The notes under the pieces: model-generated
What the model was told of the DNA's origin: nothing
Seen by the model: the letters and a program-made list of their open reading frames with translations, nothing else
Database searches by the model: none
Shown: piece after piece, positions 24,766 through 33,980 of the stretch
Layout: every line of letters begins with the position of its first letter
Position numbering within the stretch: position 1 is the stretch's first letter
Program-made: the position numbers and the translations under genes
NCBI RefSeq assembly: GCF_007991655.1
Contig: NZ_BJYT01000028.1
Coordinates: forward strand, 1 to 60,927
Origin: Segetibacter aerophilus
Lineage (GTDB): Bacteria > Bacteroidota > Bacteroidia > Chitinophagales > Chitinophagaceae
Direction: 5' to 3'
Length of the DNA: 60,927 nt

Positions 24766-27636
24766 CTACAGAGGTTTCTCCTTTTTAACAGGAACAATAT
24801 CAGATCCATAAATCTTACCCTGCTTTGCATTGTTTTCCTTAAAGCCCGAGATATAATAGTTATTGGTCAGCTCTGTCGAAACTTCGCTTGAGTGCAGCTT
24901 TGCATACACGTTGTCGCCACTAGCCTCCCCAGGCATTTTTTGAGCGAAGTAAGAAGAGTAGACATGTACCTTTCCGCCCCTGTTATCTATGGCTGGTGCA
25001 CCTGACCGTTGAAAGTTGGCCTGTTGCAAACGTACAGTACCGCTATTGATGATAGCCCCTACAGTAGGACTACCCCAAAAGGCAGTATTGTAAAGGATCA
25101 ACCTGGCATCAGGGTGAACTTTACTGGTACGGGCTGTGCCTCCCATAAAAACGTATGACCTAACCGGCTCTGCTGTTCGTGTATTAACCAACTCGGAGTT
25201 GATCGCCACTATTTTGGTGTTTTTGTCAGCATCTTCTACAAATAAAGAATAGGAGCATCCATCCGAACCGTGGCCTACAACCGTCATTTCTCCGGGATAC
25301 TTACCGGTTATTGAATCTTTCAGAAAATGTAAACCGTAGAATGAACCGAAAACGAAGTTGTTGAAAATGGTCTGGTTTTTAATGTCGGCGAATTTAAGCG
25401 CACTGCAATTTGACTGTATAAAACGTGTCAATGATACTCTCGGATATCCCTGCCCGCCCTGCGGAAGTCGGGATCCATAGTGCGGGTTAAGTTGCATGTT
25501 GCGGATAAATCCACCTTCAGCGCCTCCGCCAACCCAAATGCCTGCTCTTGCCAGTACGCCGCCGAAATAATCAACATAGTGTTTGCTTGTGTTGTATGAA
25601 GCGAGGTCAATTCCTTTATCCCCGCCTCCTACAGTCACATTTACGATATATACTCCCGGACCTTGTCCCTGTATTAAAAAAGGCGTTCTCCTGGGATTTT
25701 CAATGCTAGAACCGTCTGTGGCTAAATTTAGTTGCGCAATGGTAATTCCCCTGATACCTGCTCCTGCCCCAAGTTGTATCAGTGAAGCCCCTTTCTCTCC
25801 ATTTGCACCTCCGGCATAATTTGTAAATATGCCAACACCACCGCTTTGCGTATGGTGCTGTACATCCCATGTTCCCCGCAATTCAACTCCCGGAGGAACT
25901 TTGATTGGGCTATTCAGTAAATATCTTCCAGCCGGTAGATACACTGTACCACCGCCCGCAACCTTCACCTCATTAAGTGCATGTTGCAATTGAGCCGATA
26001 CATCTTCTGTCGGTTGTTCGTTGTTAAAGCCGGTTGCTCTCGGCAGGTCTACCTTTAAGACCCTGTTCGAGACGGCTCTCGGGTGTACTTTAATGTCTGT
26101 TACTATATTTTTGGGAATTGGATCAAACAAATAACTTTTGCTATTATTCACGTCAACTTTGGCGGATTTGCTATTGTTCTTAATTTCTAATTTGCCGTTA
26201 TAGCCTGAGTTCACTGATTTAAGCGTGTTAACATCAGATCCTAAAAACACGTGACCGAGAGGTTTTTTAAACACGCTTTGGGTAAGTAGCACGTTGCCAT
26301 TGTTTATTTTTAGTGCGTATTCGCTGTAGTTGCTAAACGTACAATTTTCAAACGAAACAACTCCGTCGCTGCCATCGCTGACGATTGGCCCGGTAAAATC
26401 TACACCATTGAATTGGACCGAGGTTTTGAAATCGTTATAGAAATACACTGCGTTACCCCCTTTTGCCGCTCCAAAGGTAGAGTTGGAAATAAGCAAACCA
26501 TATGGGTTCACGGCCTGTACGTAAATGCCGGTGTCACAGTTTTTCATATGTATTTCGTAAAACTGCGCATTTGGAGCATCGGCGAAACCGGGCTCTTTGC
26601 CAACCCACGTACCTGTCTTGTAGTCGGATACATACAGTTTAGACACATACTCCCAATCCGATCGGTGCATGTTGAAACCAGTAGCGTTCGTTCTCGTATA
26701 TGCAGCAGCTTTGGCAAGAGAGGGTGAACCTGGAAGCCCGGAATTTGCCCAGTACTTCGGGTCTACTTTCACGTTCTCAATACGGCCAATATCTGTGCAA
26801 ACATGCACTTCAATTCCTGTGCTAAGGGCAGTCATATAGCTGTTTAAAAGATAGTGCAGTTCGCTGGGAGCGGAATAAAAACCGTTGTAGGAATTTACAA
26901 GCGTTACGTTTTCAATTGTAGCGCAGTCGCCGCCTGGTTGAAACAGTGTCCATGGGTAAGGCTTTATGTTATTGATATCCTGTTCAGGGTACCAAATGGA
27001 TAGGTTTGTGACGCCGGTGCCCGAATTCATATCTATAAACCTGTCCGCTATGCTGGTATAAGTAGTTCGTAATGCATTATTAGCCTGGGCATCGTTCCAC
27101 CAGCTTTCAACAGTTCCGTTATAATTTGGTGCGTCTTTACCAACCCGTACTTCAAGAATAGTTCCCAGAACTTTTCCATTGTTCAATTCAGGATTTGCCC
27201 AGTCTCCCCGGAGCTGCACGCTCGATGGGAGGTTCAGCACGTACTGGTGCTCGAAGTCTTTCATTACCTCCTCTGCACCCTTTCGAACTCTCACCTTGCT
27301 GGTGGCGCTTTGCGTACTGCGAAACTCATAATTGCCGGCAGGTATATACACAACCCCACCCCCACTTTTATATGCGGCATCAATTGCAGCCTGGAAAGCG
27401 GCCCTGTTATCGAAGCCACGTTTAGCTTTAGCGCCAAATCTCTCATCCGTAACAACAAAGTCCGAAACGACCCAATCTTTTGTAGGATAAATGGTCTTTA
27501 TACTGCGTTGGCTTACCTCCTGTTTAATAGGCGTTGTCTGAGCGTTAGCAACGTTTGCTATAAAGATTGCTATAACGGCAATCGTAGAGATTTTACCCAA
27601 CAGTGAAATAGAACCGGTAATTCTAAAATTCATCAT
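24766..27636 (-). CDS. Large double right-handed beta-helix protein (pectate-lyase-superfamily-like)
   Basis: The protein is about 956 residues long with a signal peptide if started at ATG 27636 or 27633; an earlier ATG at 27690 would put polar residues before the signal and is less likely. There are two pectate-lyase-superfamily entries: one near the mature N terminus ('FGAKAKRGFDNRAAFQAAID...GGGVVYIPAGNYEF') and one in the middle ('VSAQLQHALNEVK...GGGTVYLPAGRYLL'). Each is followed by parallel beta-helix repeats. Paired helices recall GH55 exo-beta-1,3-glucanases and some polysaccharide lyases. It is an exported glycan-active enzyme of the utilization locus; the family assignment is open. 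Confidence 0.75.
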   Translation of the reverse strand: MMNFRITGSISLLGKISTIAVIAIFIANVANAQTTPIKQEVSQRSIKTIYPTKDWVVSDFVVTDERFGAKAKRGFDNRAAFQAAIDAAYKSGGGVVYIPAGNYEFRSTQSATSKVRVRKGAEEVMKDFEHQYVLNLPSSVQLRGDWANPELNNGKVLGTILEVRVGKDAPNYNGTVESWWNDAQANNALRTTYTSIADRFIDMNSGTGVTNLSIWYPEQDINNIKPYPWTLFQPGGDCATIENVTLVNSYNGFYSAPSELHYLLNSYMTALSTGIEVHVCTDIGRIENVKVDPKYWANSGLPGSPSLAKAAAYTRTNATGFNMHRSDWEYVSKLYVSDYKTGTWVGKEPGFADAPNAQFYEIHMKNCDTGIYVQAVNPYGLLISNSTFGAAKGGNAVYFYNDFKTSVQFNGVDFTGPIVSDGSDGVVSFENCTFSNYSEYALKINNGNVLLTQSVFKKPLGHVFLGSDVNTLKSVNSGYNGKLEIKNNSKSAKVDVNNSKSYLFDPIPKNIVTDIKVHPRAVSNRVLKVDLPRATGFNNEQPTEDVSAQLQHALNEVKVAGGGTVYLPAGRYLLNSPIKVPPGVELRGTWDVQHHTQSGGVGIFTNYAGGANGEKGASLIQLGAGAGIRGITIAQLNLATDGSSIENPRRTPFLIQGQGPGVYIVNVTVGGGDKGIDLASYNTSKHYVDYFGGVLARAGIWVGGGAEGGFIRNMQLNPHYGSRLPQGGQGYPRVSLTRFIQSNCSALKFADIKNQTIFNNFVFGSFYGLHFLKDSITGKYPGEMTVVGHGSDGCSYSLFVEDADKNTKIVAINSELVNTRTAEPVRSYVFMGGTARTSKVHPDARLILYNTAFWGSPTVGAIINSGTVRLQQANFQRSGAPAIDNRGGKVHVYSSYFAQKMPGEASGDNVYAKLHSSEVSTELTNNYYISGFKENNAKQGKIYGSDIVPVKKEKPL

Positions 27637-27845
27637 ACTTATGTAGCCTTTCGGGCTGTCGGTTTTTGAAATAGTCTCTGTGTGCATCAAGCTGTTTAGT
27701 TTCTGGTCTATTCTTGTATGACTGGTGAATTATGAAGTAGAGTACAGCGGAGTGCAGTATGATTGATAAATATGAAAAAAATGAAAAAGGGTGCTTAAAA
27801 GCTTCAAACACCCTTAATGTTGCTTGAGATTTCAAATGATAAAAC

Positions 27846-28577
27846 TTACTTTCCTACCTCGATTTTTTTGATCTCCGAGTAATTATACTTTCTGTTGGCA
27901 TCGTTCACATTCGCACCTACCCGCACATTGTAAGTATAGCCAGACTTTAAAGGCAACGGTCCGATCGTGTATACATTGCTTGTTTCAACGTCGCCTACTT
28001 CTGTTAGCCACGACTTATTAATCTGGATCCTTTTGTTATTATACTCGGGGATATTGATGTAGTTTGACTCGCCGACAAATTCATTTAGGCTTAGGTACGG
28101 CTTGATCTCTACGATATTTGGAAGTCCGACACGTTTCGGTGCTTTTAACCGGATCTTTAACGTGAGGTTTGTCCCTTGCAGTGAAGTATCGAAATCAATC
28201 AACTGCAAGTAAGGGGTTACGGTGAAATCCTTCTGGGTTCCACCATTGCTAAAAGCTACATTCTTCACTGTATCGGCCGGCCAGAAGGGACCGCCATAAG
28301 GGAGCATATCGTAGGTTCCAGCAAACAACTTGTTGTTATTGTAGGTTCCATCCTGTTTAACCGGGATGCTTTGGTTTACAGGCACAGTTTCTTTCCACGA
28401 TCTTTCCCAAATACGTATCGACCAATCTGCCTGCGAACTTAACAGCGGCTTGCCGGTGTATGAGTCAATTATGCTTCCTGATATTCGCGCGTCAGGAGCT
28501 GCCCAGTTGTCGTTTTTATAGCAGGAGGAAAACGCCATGAGCATCATCCCTAAAACTATATATGTTATCTTCTTCAT
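27846..28577 (-). CDS. DUF3823 lipoprotein (SusE-like accessory)
   Basis: A 243-residue surface lipoprotein with the lipobox 'AFSSC' (Cys19). The mature part starts 'APDARISGSIIDSYTGKPL', then a beta-sandwich with 'YNNNKLFAGTYDMLPYGGPFW'. This is the DUF3823 family, which occurs almost only downstream of SusC/SusD pairs. It probably binds glycan at the cell surface. The gene follows SusD by 18 bases and shares its transcript. Confidence 0.9.
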   Translation of the reverse strand: MKKITYIVLGMMLMAFSSCYKNDNWAAPDARISGSIIDSYTGKPLLSSQADWSIRIWERSWKETVPVNQSIPVKQDGTYNNNKLFAGTYDMLPYGGPFWPADTVKNVAFSNGGTQKDFTVTPYLQLIDFDTSLQGTNLTLKIRLKAPKRVGLPNIVEIKPYLSLNEFVGESNYINIPEYNNKRIQINKSWLTEVGDVETSNVYTIGPLPLKSGYTYNVRVGANVNDANRKYNYSEIKKIEVGK

Positions 28578-28595
28578 GATTTGATTGAATGTTTA

Positions 28596-30554
28596 TTAAT
28601 ACAAGGGATTGTTAGGCAAAAGCTTGCTGTTCTTTCCAATTTCGCCACCAGGTATTGGCTCGTAATAAACTGACCTTGAGGCTGTCCAGGTCCTGTTAAG
28701 CCTGTTTGTTTCATCCAGGTAGATATACTTTCCTTCATTGGCAACATAATAGCAACTAAGAACCCTGGGACGGAACTGGTTTAACACCTGGTCGGCAGTT
28801 CTCCATCTGCGCAGATCCCACCACCATTGGTTTTCGCCGTAGAGTTCACGCTCACGTTCGTCGCGTATAAATTGCAATGACTTTTCAAGCTGATACGAAT
28901 AGTTCGCTTTGTTTATAGTACCAATATTTGTCATCGCCTGATCAATAGCTGGTCTTGCAACCTTAGCTCCTGCGCGAACACGTAGTTTTTCGATATAGTC
29001 AAACGCTTCAGTTCTTTTGTCTAATTCATAAAGAGCCTCAGCTGTATTCAAATAGATTTCGCCCAGCCGAAACACTATCCAGTGCTGACCGCTGCGATAT
29101 TCTCTTACATCGCTAGTTGCCATATTAGGATTAATATATTTACGGACGTATGCCGAGCCCCATCCATTGTTTTCTCCACCCTGGTCATCAAAGTTTCCAT
29201 GGGCTCCCGTGATATTTAGCAGAGTACCATTGATTGTAGTAGTCCAACCTCTCCCACCTAAAATCCGGTTTCCACCACTGTTGATTGGAGCGGCATTACT
29301 ACCACCCTGCGCATCCGCTGCAAGGCCGTTATAACTTCGATAGATACCCTTTTGGATGCTGAAAGTTTTACCTCTTAAAACATCGCCATCAAAATACATG
29401 GTGCCCCTCATACGTGGCTCCATATCTTTTTTAATGTCGCTTCTGGTGTTAAATCGCACCGGTGTTCCATCAGAATTTGTATAGGCTGTCATATCATACA
29501 ACTCCATAAAATCGAAAGGCGGATAACTTTCGGCGCCTACAAATGAAGACATATCGGGCTGAGGAGACATAAGAGCGTCGTAGCTGTGCCTCAGACGTGT
29601 ATCGTTTGGAACAGTCTGGTCAAAATCTTTAATAAAGATGTTTTCAGTTGAGGTGATGTCTAAAAACAGGTTGGCAAAGTTGGTTGCTTTATCAGGATAG
29701 TCCTTAGTATACAAGCTATAAGGTCCCGTTTCAACAAATTTGCCTGCGTCTACCGCATACTGAAAAAACTCGCTTGCTTTAGATGGATCAATTCCTGCTA
29801 AACCAGCCTTGGTAGCCGCTTCTGACTGAAAGCCGAGGTACTGTGTATATTTTGCAACTGAACCGGCATAAAGCATCGCACGTGACATCAGGGCAGCAGC
29901 GACAAACTTATTAGCACGGCCTCTTTCACTGTTCGCGGGCATATTATCCATTGCGAACTTCAGGTCGGAATAAATGAATTTCCAGGTATCATATTCTGTA
30001 TTACGGGAAACTGCGAGCGAGTCTTTGGCGCCAAGAGGATCCTGCACTTCTTTGATAATTGGAACTCCGCCATAACGTTTTGCAAGACCGAAATAAAAGA
30101 ATGCACGTAAGAAAGAAGCTTCTCCTAACAGAGCATTATACGTGTTAATTGGAAACTTGCTTTTATAATTGGGGAAATTTTGAATAAAAAGGTTCACTTC
30201 CCGGATGCGGTTATAGGGCCAGTAGCCAAAGCCGCTGTTATTAGGTGTTTGCCAGGTATTAAAGAACTCACCACTCATATTTCCCTGGCTGTTTTTACCT
30301 GCTTCCCAATAGTTAGTTGGGCGAAAAGCGTCACCGCCGCTTGGGCCATTATTTCCATAATAGTTGAAGTCTTCAATGGGCAGGTAGTTATAAAGTCCGG
30401 TGAAGTATTTCTTCACACCAAACTCATTACCAAAAAGCTCCGGCTCGCCCAGTATGCCTTTAGGCTGCAGGTCCAACTTTTGGCAGGAGGAAATAACCAC
30501 TGCCAAAAGCACCGCATAAAATAAAATATATCTATTCATAATATACTTGTTCAT
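28596..30554 (-). CDS. SusD/RagB family glycan-binding outer-membrane lipoprotein
   Basis: A 652-residue protein whose N-terminal hydrophobic segment ends 'VVISSC' (lipobox). TPR-like helices follow, with 'NALLGEASFLRAFFYFGLAKRYGGVPII', a SusD family hallmark. The C terminus has 'LGEIYLNTAEALYEL' and 'IRDERERELYGENQWWWDLRRW'. SusD lipoproteins cap the SusC transporter and capture oligosaccharides. ATG 30539 is an alternative start. It lies 6 bases after the SusC-type gene. Confidence 0.95.
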   Translation of the reverse strand: MNKYIMNRYILFYAVLLAVVISSCQKLDLQPKGILGEPELFGNEFGVKKYFTGLYNYLPIEDFNYYGNNGPSGGDAFRPTNYWEAGKNSQGNMSGEFFNTWQTPNNSGFGYWPYNRIREVNLFIQNFPNYKSKFPINTYNALLGEASFLRAFFYFGLAKRYGGVPIIKEVQDPLGAKDSLAVSRNTEYDTWKFIYSDLKFAMDNMPANSERGRANKFVAAALMSRAMLYAGSVAKYTQYLGFQSEAATKAGLAGIDPSKASEFFQYAVDAGKFVETGPYSLYTKDYPDKATNFANLFLDITSTENIFIKDFDQTVPNDTRLRHSYDALMSPQPDMSSFVGAESYPPFDFMELYDMTAYTNSDGTPVRFNTRSDIKKDMEPRMRGTMYFDGDVLRGKTFSIQKGIYRSYNGLAADAQGGSNAAPINSGGNRILGGRGWTTTINGTLLNITGAHGNFDDQGGENNGWGSAYVRKYINPNMATSDVREYRSGQHWIVFRLGEIYLNTAEALYELDKRTEAFDYIEKLRVRAGAKVARPAIDQAMTNIGTINKANYSYQLEKSLQFIRDERERELYGENQWWWDLRRWRTADQVLNQFRPRVLSCYYVANEGKYIYLDETNRLNRTWTASRSVYYEPIPGGEIGKNSKLLPNNPLY

Positions 30555-30560
30555 GTGTTG

Positions 30561-33500
30561 TTAGAATTTAAGTTTCGCGCCGATCGTGTACGTTTTCGTA
30601 ATCGGGTCGTTATAAAAATCGATGAAATTTGTAGAGGAGCTACCAGCAGAACCGGGGCGTTCAGGATCTACATTTTTAAGCGGGGTAAAAGTCAAAAGAT
30701 TATATCCGCTAACGAATAATCTAAAGTCTTTAATTCCGACTCTTGATAACATTCTAGGACTGAAAGTATAACCTAACTCGGCCGTTTTTAGACGCATGTA
30801 TGATGCGTTCATTACGCCGTTGGTGCCTGTTCTACGTCCGTCATGACCCGTCGCTGGATAGTAGCCCGGAACCCACTTTGTACTTGGGCTAAAATAATCA
30901 GCACCTGGGTCTTGAGGGTGCCAACGGTCCATAAACCATGTCAACGTATTTTGTCCTCCAAAAGCCAACGCTTCAACAAGCACTTCTGAATATTGTACAT
31001 ATACCCCCTTTGCACCCTGCAAATCCAAAGCAACATCAAAGTTCCTCCAGGAAGCACCGAATGAGAGGCCATAATTAAATACAGGAAGACCAGTAGTAGC
31101 TATCGGATGGTCATCGTTGCCATCAACTACGCCATCACCATTCCAGTCATTTAGCCACCAGTCACCTGGCAAAGCGCCCTGACCAGTGGGACGTTCGAAG
31201 CTGCGTATTTCCTGTAACGAGTTAAACATCCCGCCAGACTCATTTCCCCACCAGATATTCTGGTAACGGTTCGCGGTGCGGTTTCTCCACCTATCGTAGG
31301 AATTATTAGCAGGCGTTTCCAACCATTTCGTCCGCATGTATTTAGTAGCAGAGATCTGACCAGTCGCCCAATAAGAAAGAGCATTTTGTCTTCTGCTGCG
31401 GTAAGTAAGCGAAACTTCATAACCAAAATTGCGGTCGCTATTTAGGTTTTCCTGAGGCAGGTTTGCACCTACTGTTCCCGGAATAACTGCAGCGCTCGTT
31501 GCCAGCAATCCGTTACGATCTCTTCTAAATACATCCAAAGTACCAGTAAGCTTATTCTGGAGCAAACCGAAATCAAGACCGGCGTTATAAGATTTAATCT
31601 TATACCAGGTTAGATTTGGGTTGGGAATGCTTGAAGCAGCAACACCGCCATTCAGCACATCGCCGAAGTACCAACCCACACTGTTTCCAGCGAGGTTATA
31701 ACCTATTGCCGGAGGATAGTTACCTGCTGAAGCGTCATCGCCCAATTCTCCATACGATGCTCTTAGTTTTAGGTCTGAAAGGAAATTGACATTGTTTTTG
31801 ATAAATCCTTCTTCGCTCAGGCGCCAGCCAGCTGATACAGCCGGGAAGAAGCCAAAACGGCTGGTTGCAGGAAAACGCGAAGAACCATCGTAACGGAACT
31901 TGAAATCAAGGAGGTATTTTCTGCCATAGTCATAAGTCACAGATCCTACAACAGATTTACTTGCGCGGTCAAACGGGGTTTGCCCGATACCGCGCTGACG
32001 ATTTTCTTCACCTGCAAACAGGTATTGAGATTCAATCAGGAGTTCACGAGATGCCAGGAAACCGTCGCGCTGCAGGTAGGTGCCTTCATACAAAAGGAAA
32101 CTATTTATATTATGCTTATTAAAGGAATTAGTATAGTATAATCCACCTTGTATTGTCCTGTCATAGTTTAAACTCGTTCCTTTCTCCACCAAAGAAGGTG
32201 TGTTCCTTGGGATTGGTGAGTAAGTATCATCATTAGGATTATAACGATACACGTTATAGGCGCGCCTGTAATTATTGTAATCTGGAAGACCCATAGTATA
32301 ATCATACAAACCTCTTGCGGACAAACCCTTGATCCCGGGTATTTCATATTCCAATCGCAGTGTTCCATTATACCTTTTGTCTCTGTTTGTGTTTAGACCA
32401 ACAAAATCTGCATCTGTCTGCACAATCATATTGTTTCCATCATACTGGAGGAGGTTATCTCCGTTAGGGTAAGCCGGATTATCATTAGCGTAGTAAGGAG
32501 CGTCCGGGCGCATTAACCAGGTGGCTTTATAAGTAGGCCAGCCTGAACCATTCGGCTCTTGTGTATTCGTTAATATAGTTCCTATCTGAATTCTTGCTTT
32601 CAATCTTTTTGTCAACTGCGCATCTATGTTGCTTCGCATCGCCCAACGCTCCGACTTTAGATCACCACTTTTATAAGAACCTTCTTGTTTTGTATAACCA
32701 AGGTTGAAGTAGTAACGCAGTTTATCACTACCACCATCTATGCTAAGATTGTTATCATATTGAGGTGTTGATTTCCTGAATACCTGATTCATCCAATTAT
32801 ACGATTGTTTTGTTCCTTCCTGGTAAGGCTTAAACTGTGCATCTGTAAATGCCGGGTTTCTACGAACGAGGTAATTTCCTGCAAAATCCTGCCAGTTCTG
32901 TTCATTCCTTAAGGTCATATATTCCGTTGCGTTCACCCCTTCCGGAACATACAAATATTGCTGCATCGAAAGGCTTGAGTTGAACGTGATGTCCACTTTA
33001 CCACCTTGCGATCTACCGCTTTTAGTAGTTACCACAATAACTCCATTAGCAGCACGCAAACCATATATGGCGGCCGTTCCGTCTTTAAGAACAGAAACGC
33101 TCTCAATTTCCTCAGCGCTCATGCGTGAAAAGAAACCTTTATCACGAACAACTCCATCAACTACAAAGAGCGGATCGCCCATACCACGAATATCAATCGT
33201 TGCATCATAGGCACCCGGTCTGGAACTTCTTTGGGCCACGCGTACTCCAGGCAATTTACCGGTTAACATGTTTAGCACGTTCTCATTTCGCGTACGAACC
33301 ATATCGGAACCTTTGATAGATGATACGGCACCGGTTAAGGTTTCTTTTCTTTGAGTTGTATAACCAACAACTACCACGTCTGCCATCTGTTCGTCAATAG
33401 CAGACATTACAATATTGATGACTGTTCTACCTGCGATTGGTTCGGTAATAGTCTTTTTACCTACAAATGAAAAAACAAGTTCGGCCGTAGCGGAGGGAAC

Positions 33501-33695
33501 GCTAATGCTGTAAACTCCTTCATTGTTTGTAGTTGAACCTGTTCCGGTAGCTCTCGCACCTCCGGCAGAAATGTTTACACCGGAAAGGCCTGCACCCGTT
33601 GTGTCAGTTACCCTTCCACTGATCACTTTTTGCTGAGCAGCCAGGCAAAGCGGGAAAAGGATCACCGACAGTAGTAAATAATAAATTTTTTTCAT
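30561..33695 (-). CDS. SusC/RagA family TonB-linked outer-membrane transporter
   Basis: A 1044-residue receptor with signal peptide and an N-terminal carboxypeptidase-D-like beta-sandwich ('ISGRVTDTTGAGLSGVNI'). A plug domain follows with 'YTTQRKETLTGAVSSI' and 'ESVSVLKDGTAAIYGLRAANGVIVVTTK', then a beta-barrel ending in 'TYTIGAKLKF'. It lacks the long STN signalling extension seen in receptors that talk to anti-sigma factors, so regulation must be by another route. It imports oligosaccharides caught by the adjacent SusD protein. Confidence 0.96.
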   Translation of the reverse strand: MKKIYYLLLSVILFPLCLAAQQKVISGRVTDTTGAGLSGVNISAGGARATGTGSTTNNEGVYSISVPSATAELVFSFVGKKTITEPIAGRTVINIVMSAIDEQMADVVVVGYTTQRKETLTGAVSSIKGSDMVRTRNENVLNMLTGKLPGVRVAQRSSRPGAYDATIDIRGMGDPLFVVDGVVRDKGFFSRMSAEEIESVSVLKDGTAAIYGLRAANGVIVVTTKSGRSQGGKVDITFNSSLSMQQYLYVPEGVNATEYMTLRNEQNWQDFAGNYLVRRNPAFTDAQFKPYQEGTKQSYNWMNQVFRKSTPQYDNNLSIDGGSDKLRYYFNLGYTKQEGSYKSGDLKSERWAMRSNIDAQLTKRLKARIQIGTILTNTQEPNGSGWPTYKATWLMRPDAPYYANDNPAYPNGDNLLQYDGNNMIVQTDADFVGLNTNRDKRYNGTLRLEYEIPGIKGLSARGLYDYTMGLPDYNNYRRAYNVYRYNPNDDTYSPIPRNTPSLVEKGTSLNYDRTIQGGLYYTNSFNKHNINSFLLYEGTYLQRDGFLASRELLIESQYLFAGEENRQRGIGQTPFDRASKSVVGSVTYDYGRKYLLDFKFRYDGSSRFPATSRFGFFPAVSAGWRLSEEGFIKNNVNFLSDLKLRASYGELGDDASAGNYPPAIGYNLAGNSVGWYFGDVLNGGVAASSIPNPNLTWYKIKSYNAGLDFGLLQNKLTGTLDVFRRDRNGLLATSAAVIPGTVGANLPQENLNSDRNFGYEVSLTYRSRRQNALSYWATGQISATKYMRTKWLETPANNSYDRWRNRTANRYQNIWWGNESGGMFNSLQEIRSFERPTGQGALPGDWWLNDWNGDGVVDGNDDHPIATTGLPVFNYGLSFGASWRNFDVALDLQGAKGVYVQYSEVLVEALAFGGQNTLTWFMDRWHPQDPGADYFSPSTKWVPGYYPATGHDGRRTGTNGVMNASYMRLKTAELGYTFSPRMLSRVGIKDFRLFVSGYNLLTFTPLKNVDPERPGSAGSSSTNFIDFYNDPITKTYTIGAKLKF

Positions 33696-33886
33696 GTCAT
33701 TTTTTGTAATTAAATAATTGATTCTATACCCAATGCAGCGAGTCGTTTACGATCTTTCGCTTTTACTGTCGTGTAATTAAGGCGGGAAGAAAAATGAATA
33801 AGGCATTAATTGGGATTGAGTTTTAATTAGAGTTAGAATTTATTTGAGAGCGGTTTTCCATTGTTGTAATCGTTTTGCTGCTACTA

Positions 33887-33944
33887 TCTTTTGTTTAACG
33901 GACAGTGGTTTTCATCTCCCCATCCTTGTGTCACTCACTTGTAC
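33887..33944 (+). repeat. Dispersed intergenic repeat, copy B
   Basis: This copy shares with 22801-22857 a 'TCTTTTGTTT' start and the end CCTTGTGTCACTCACTTGTAC, differing at several positions. It lies in the 285-base gap between the GH92 and SusC genes, where the SusC operon promoter should also lie. Confidence 0.5.
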
Positions 33945-33980
33945 ATGTGGTTAGTAGAATGGACCTTTTTACAGCTTATG

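Noticed and set aside
30561-33695. TonB-dependent transducer controlling an ECF sigma factor
   Set aside because: The receptor has no STN extension and no sigma/anti-sigma pair is adjacent.
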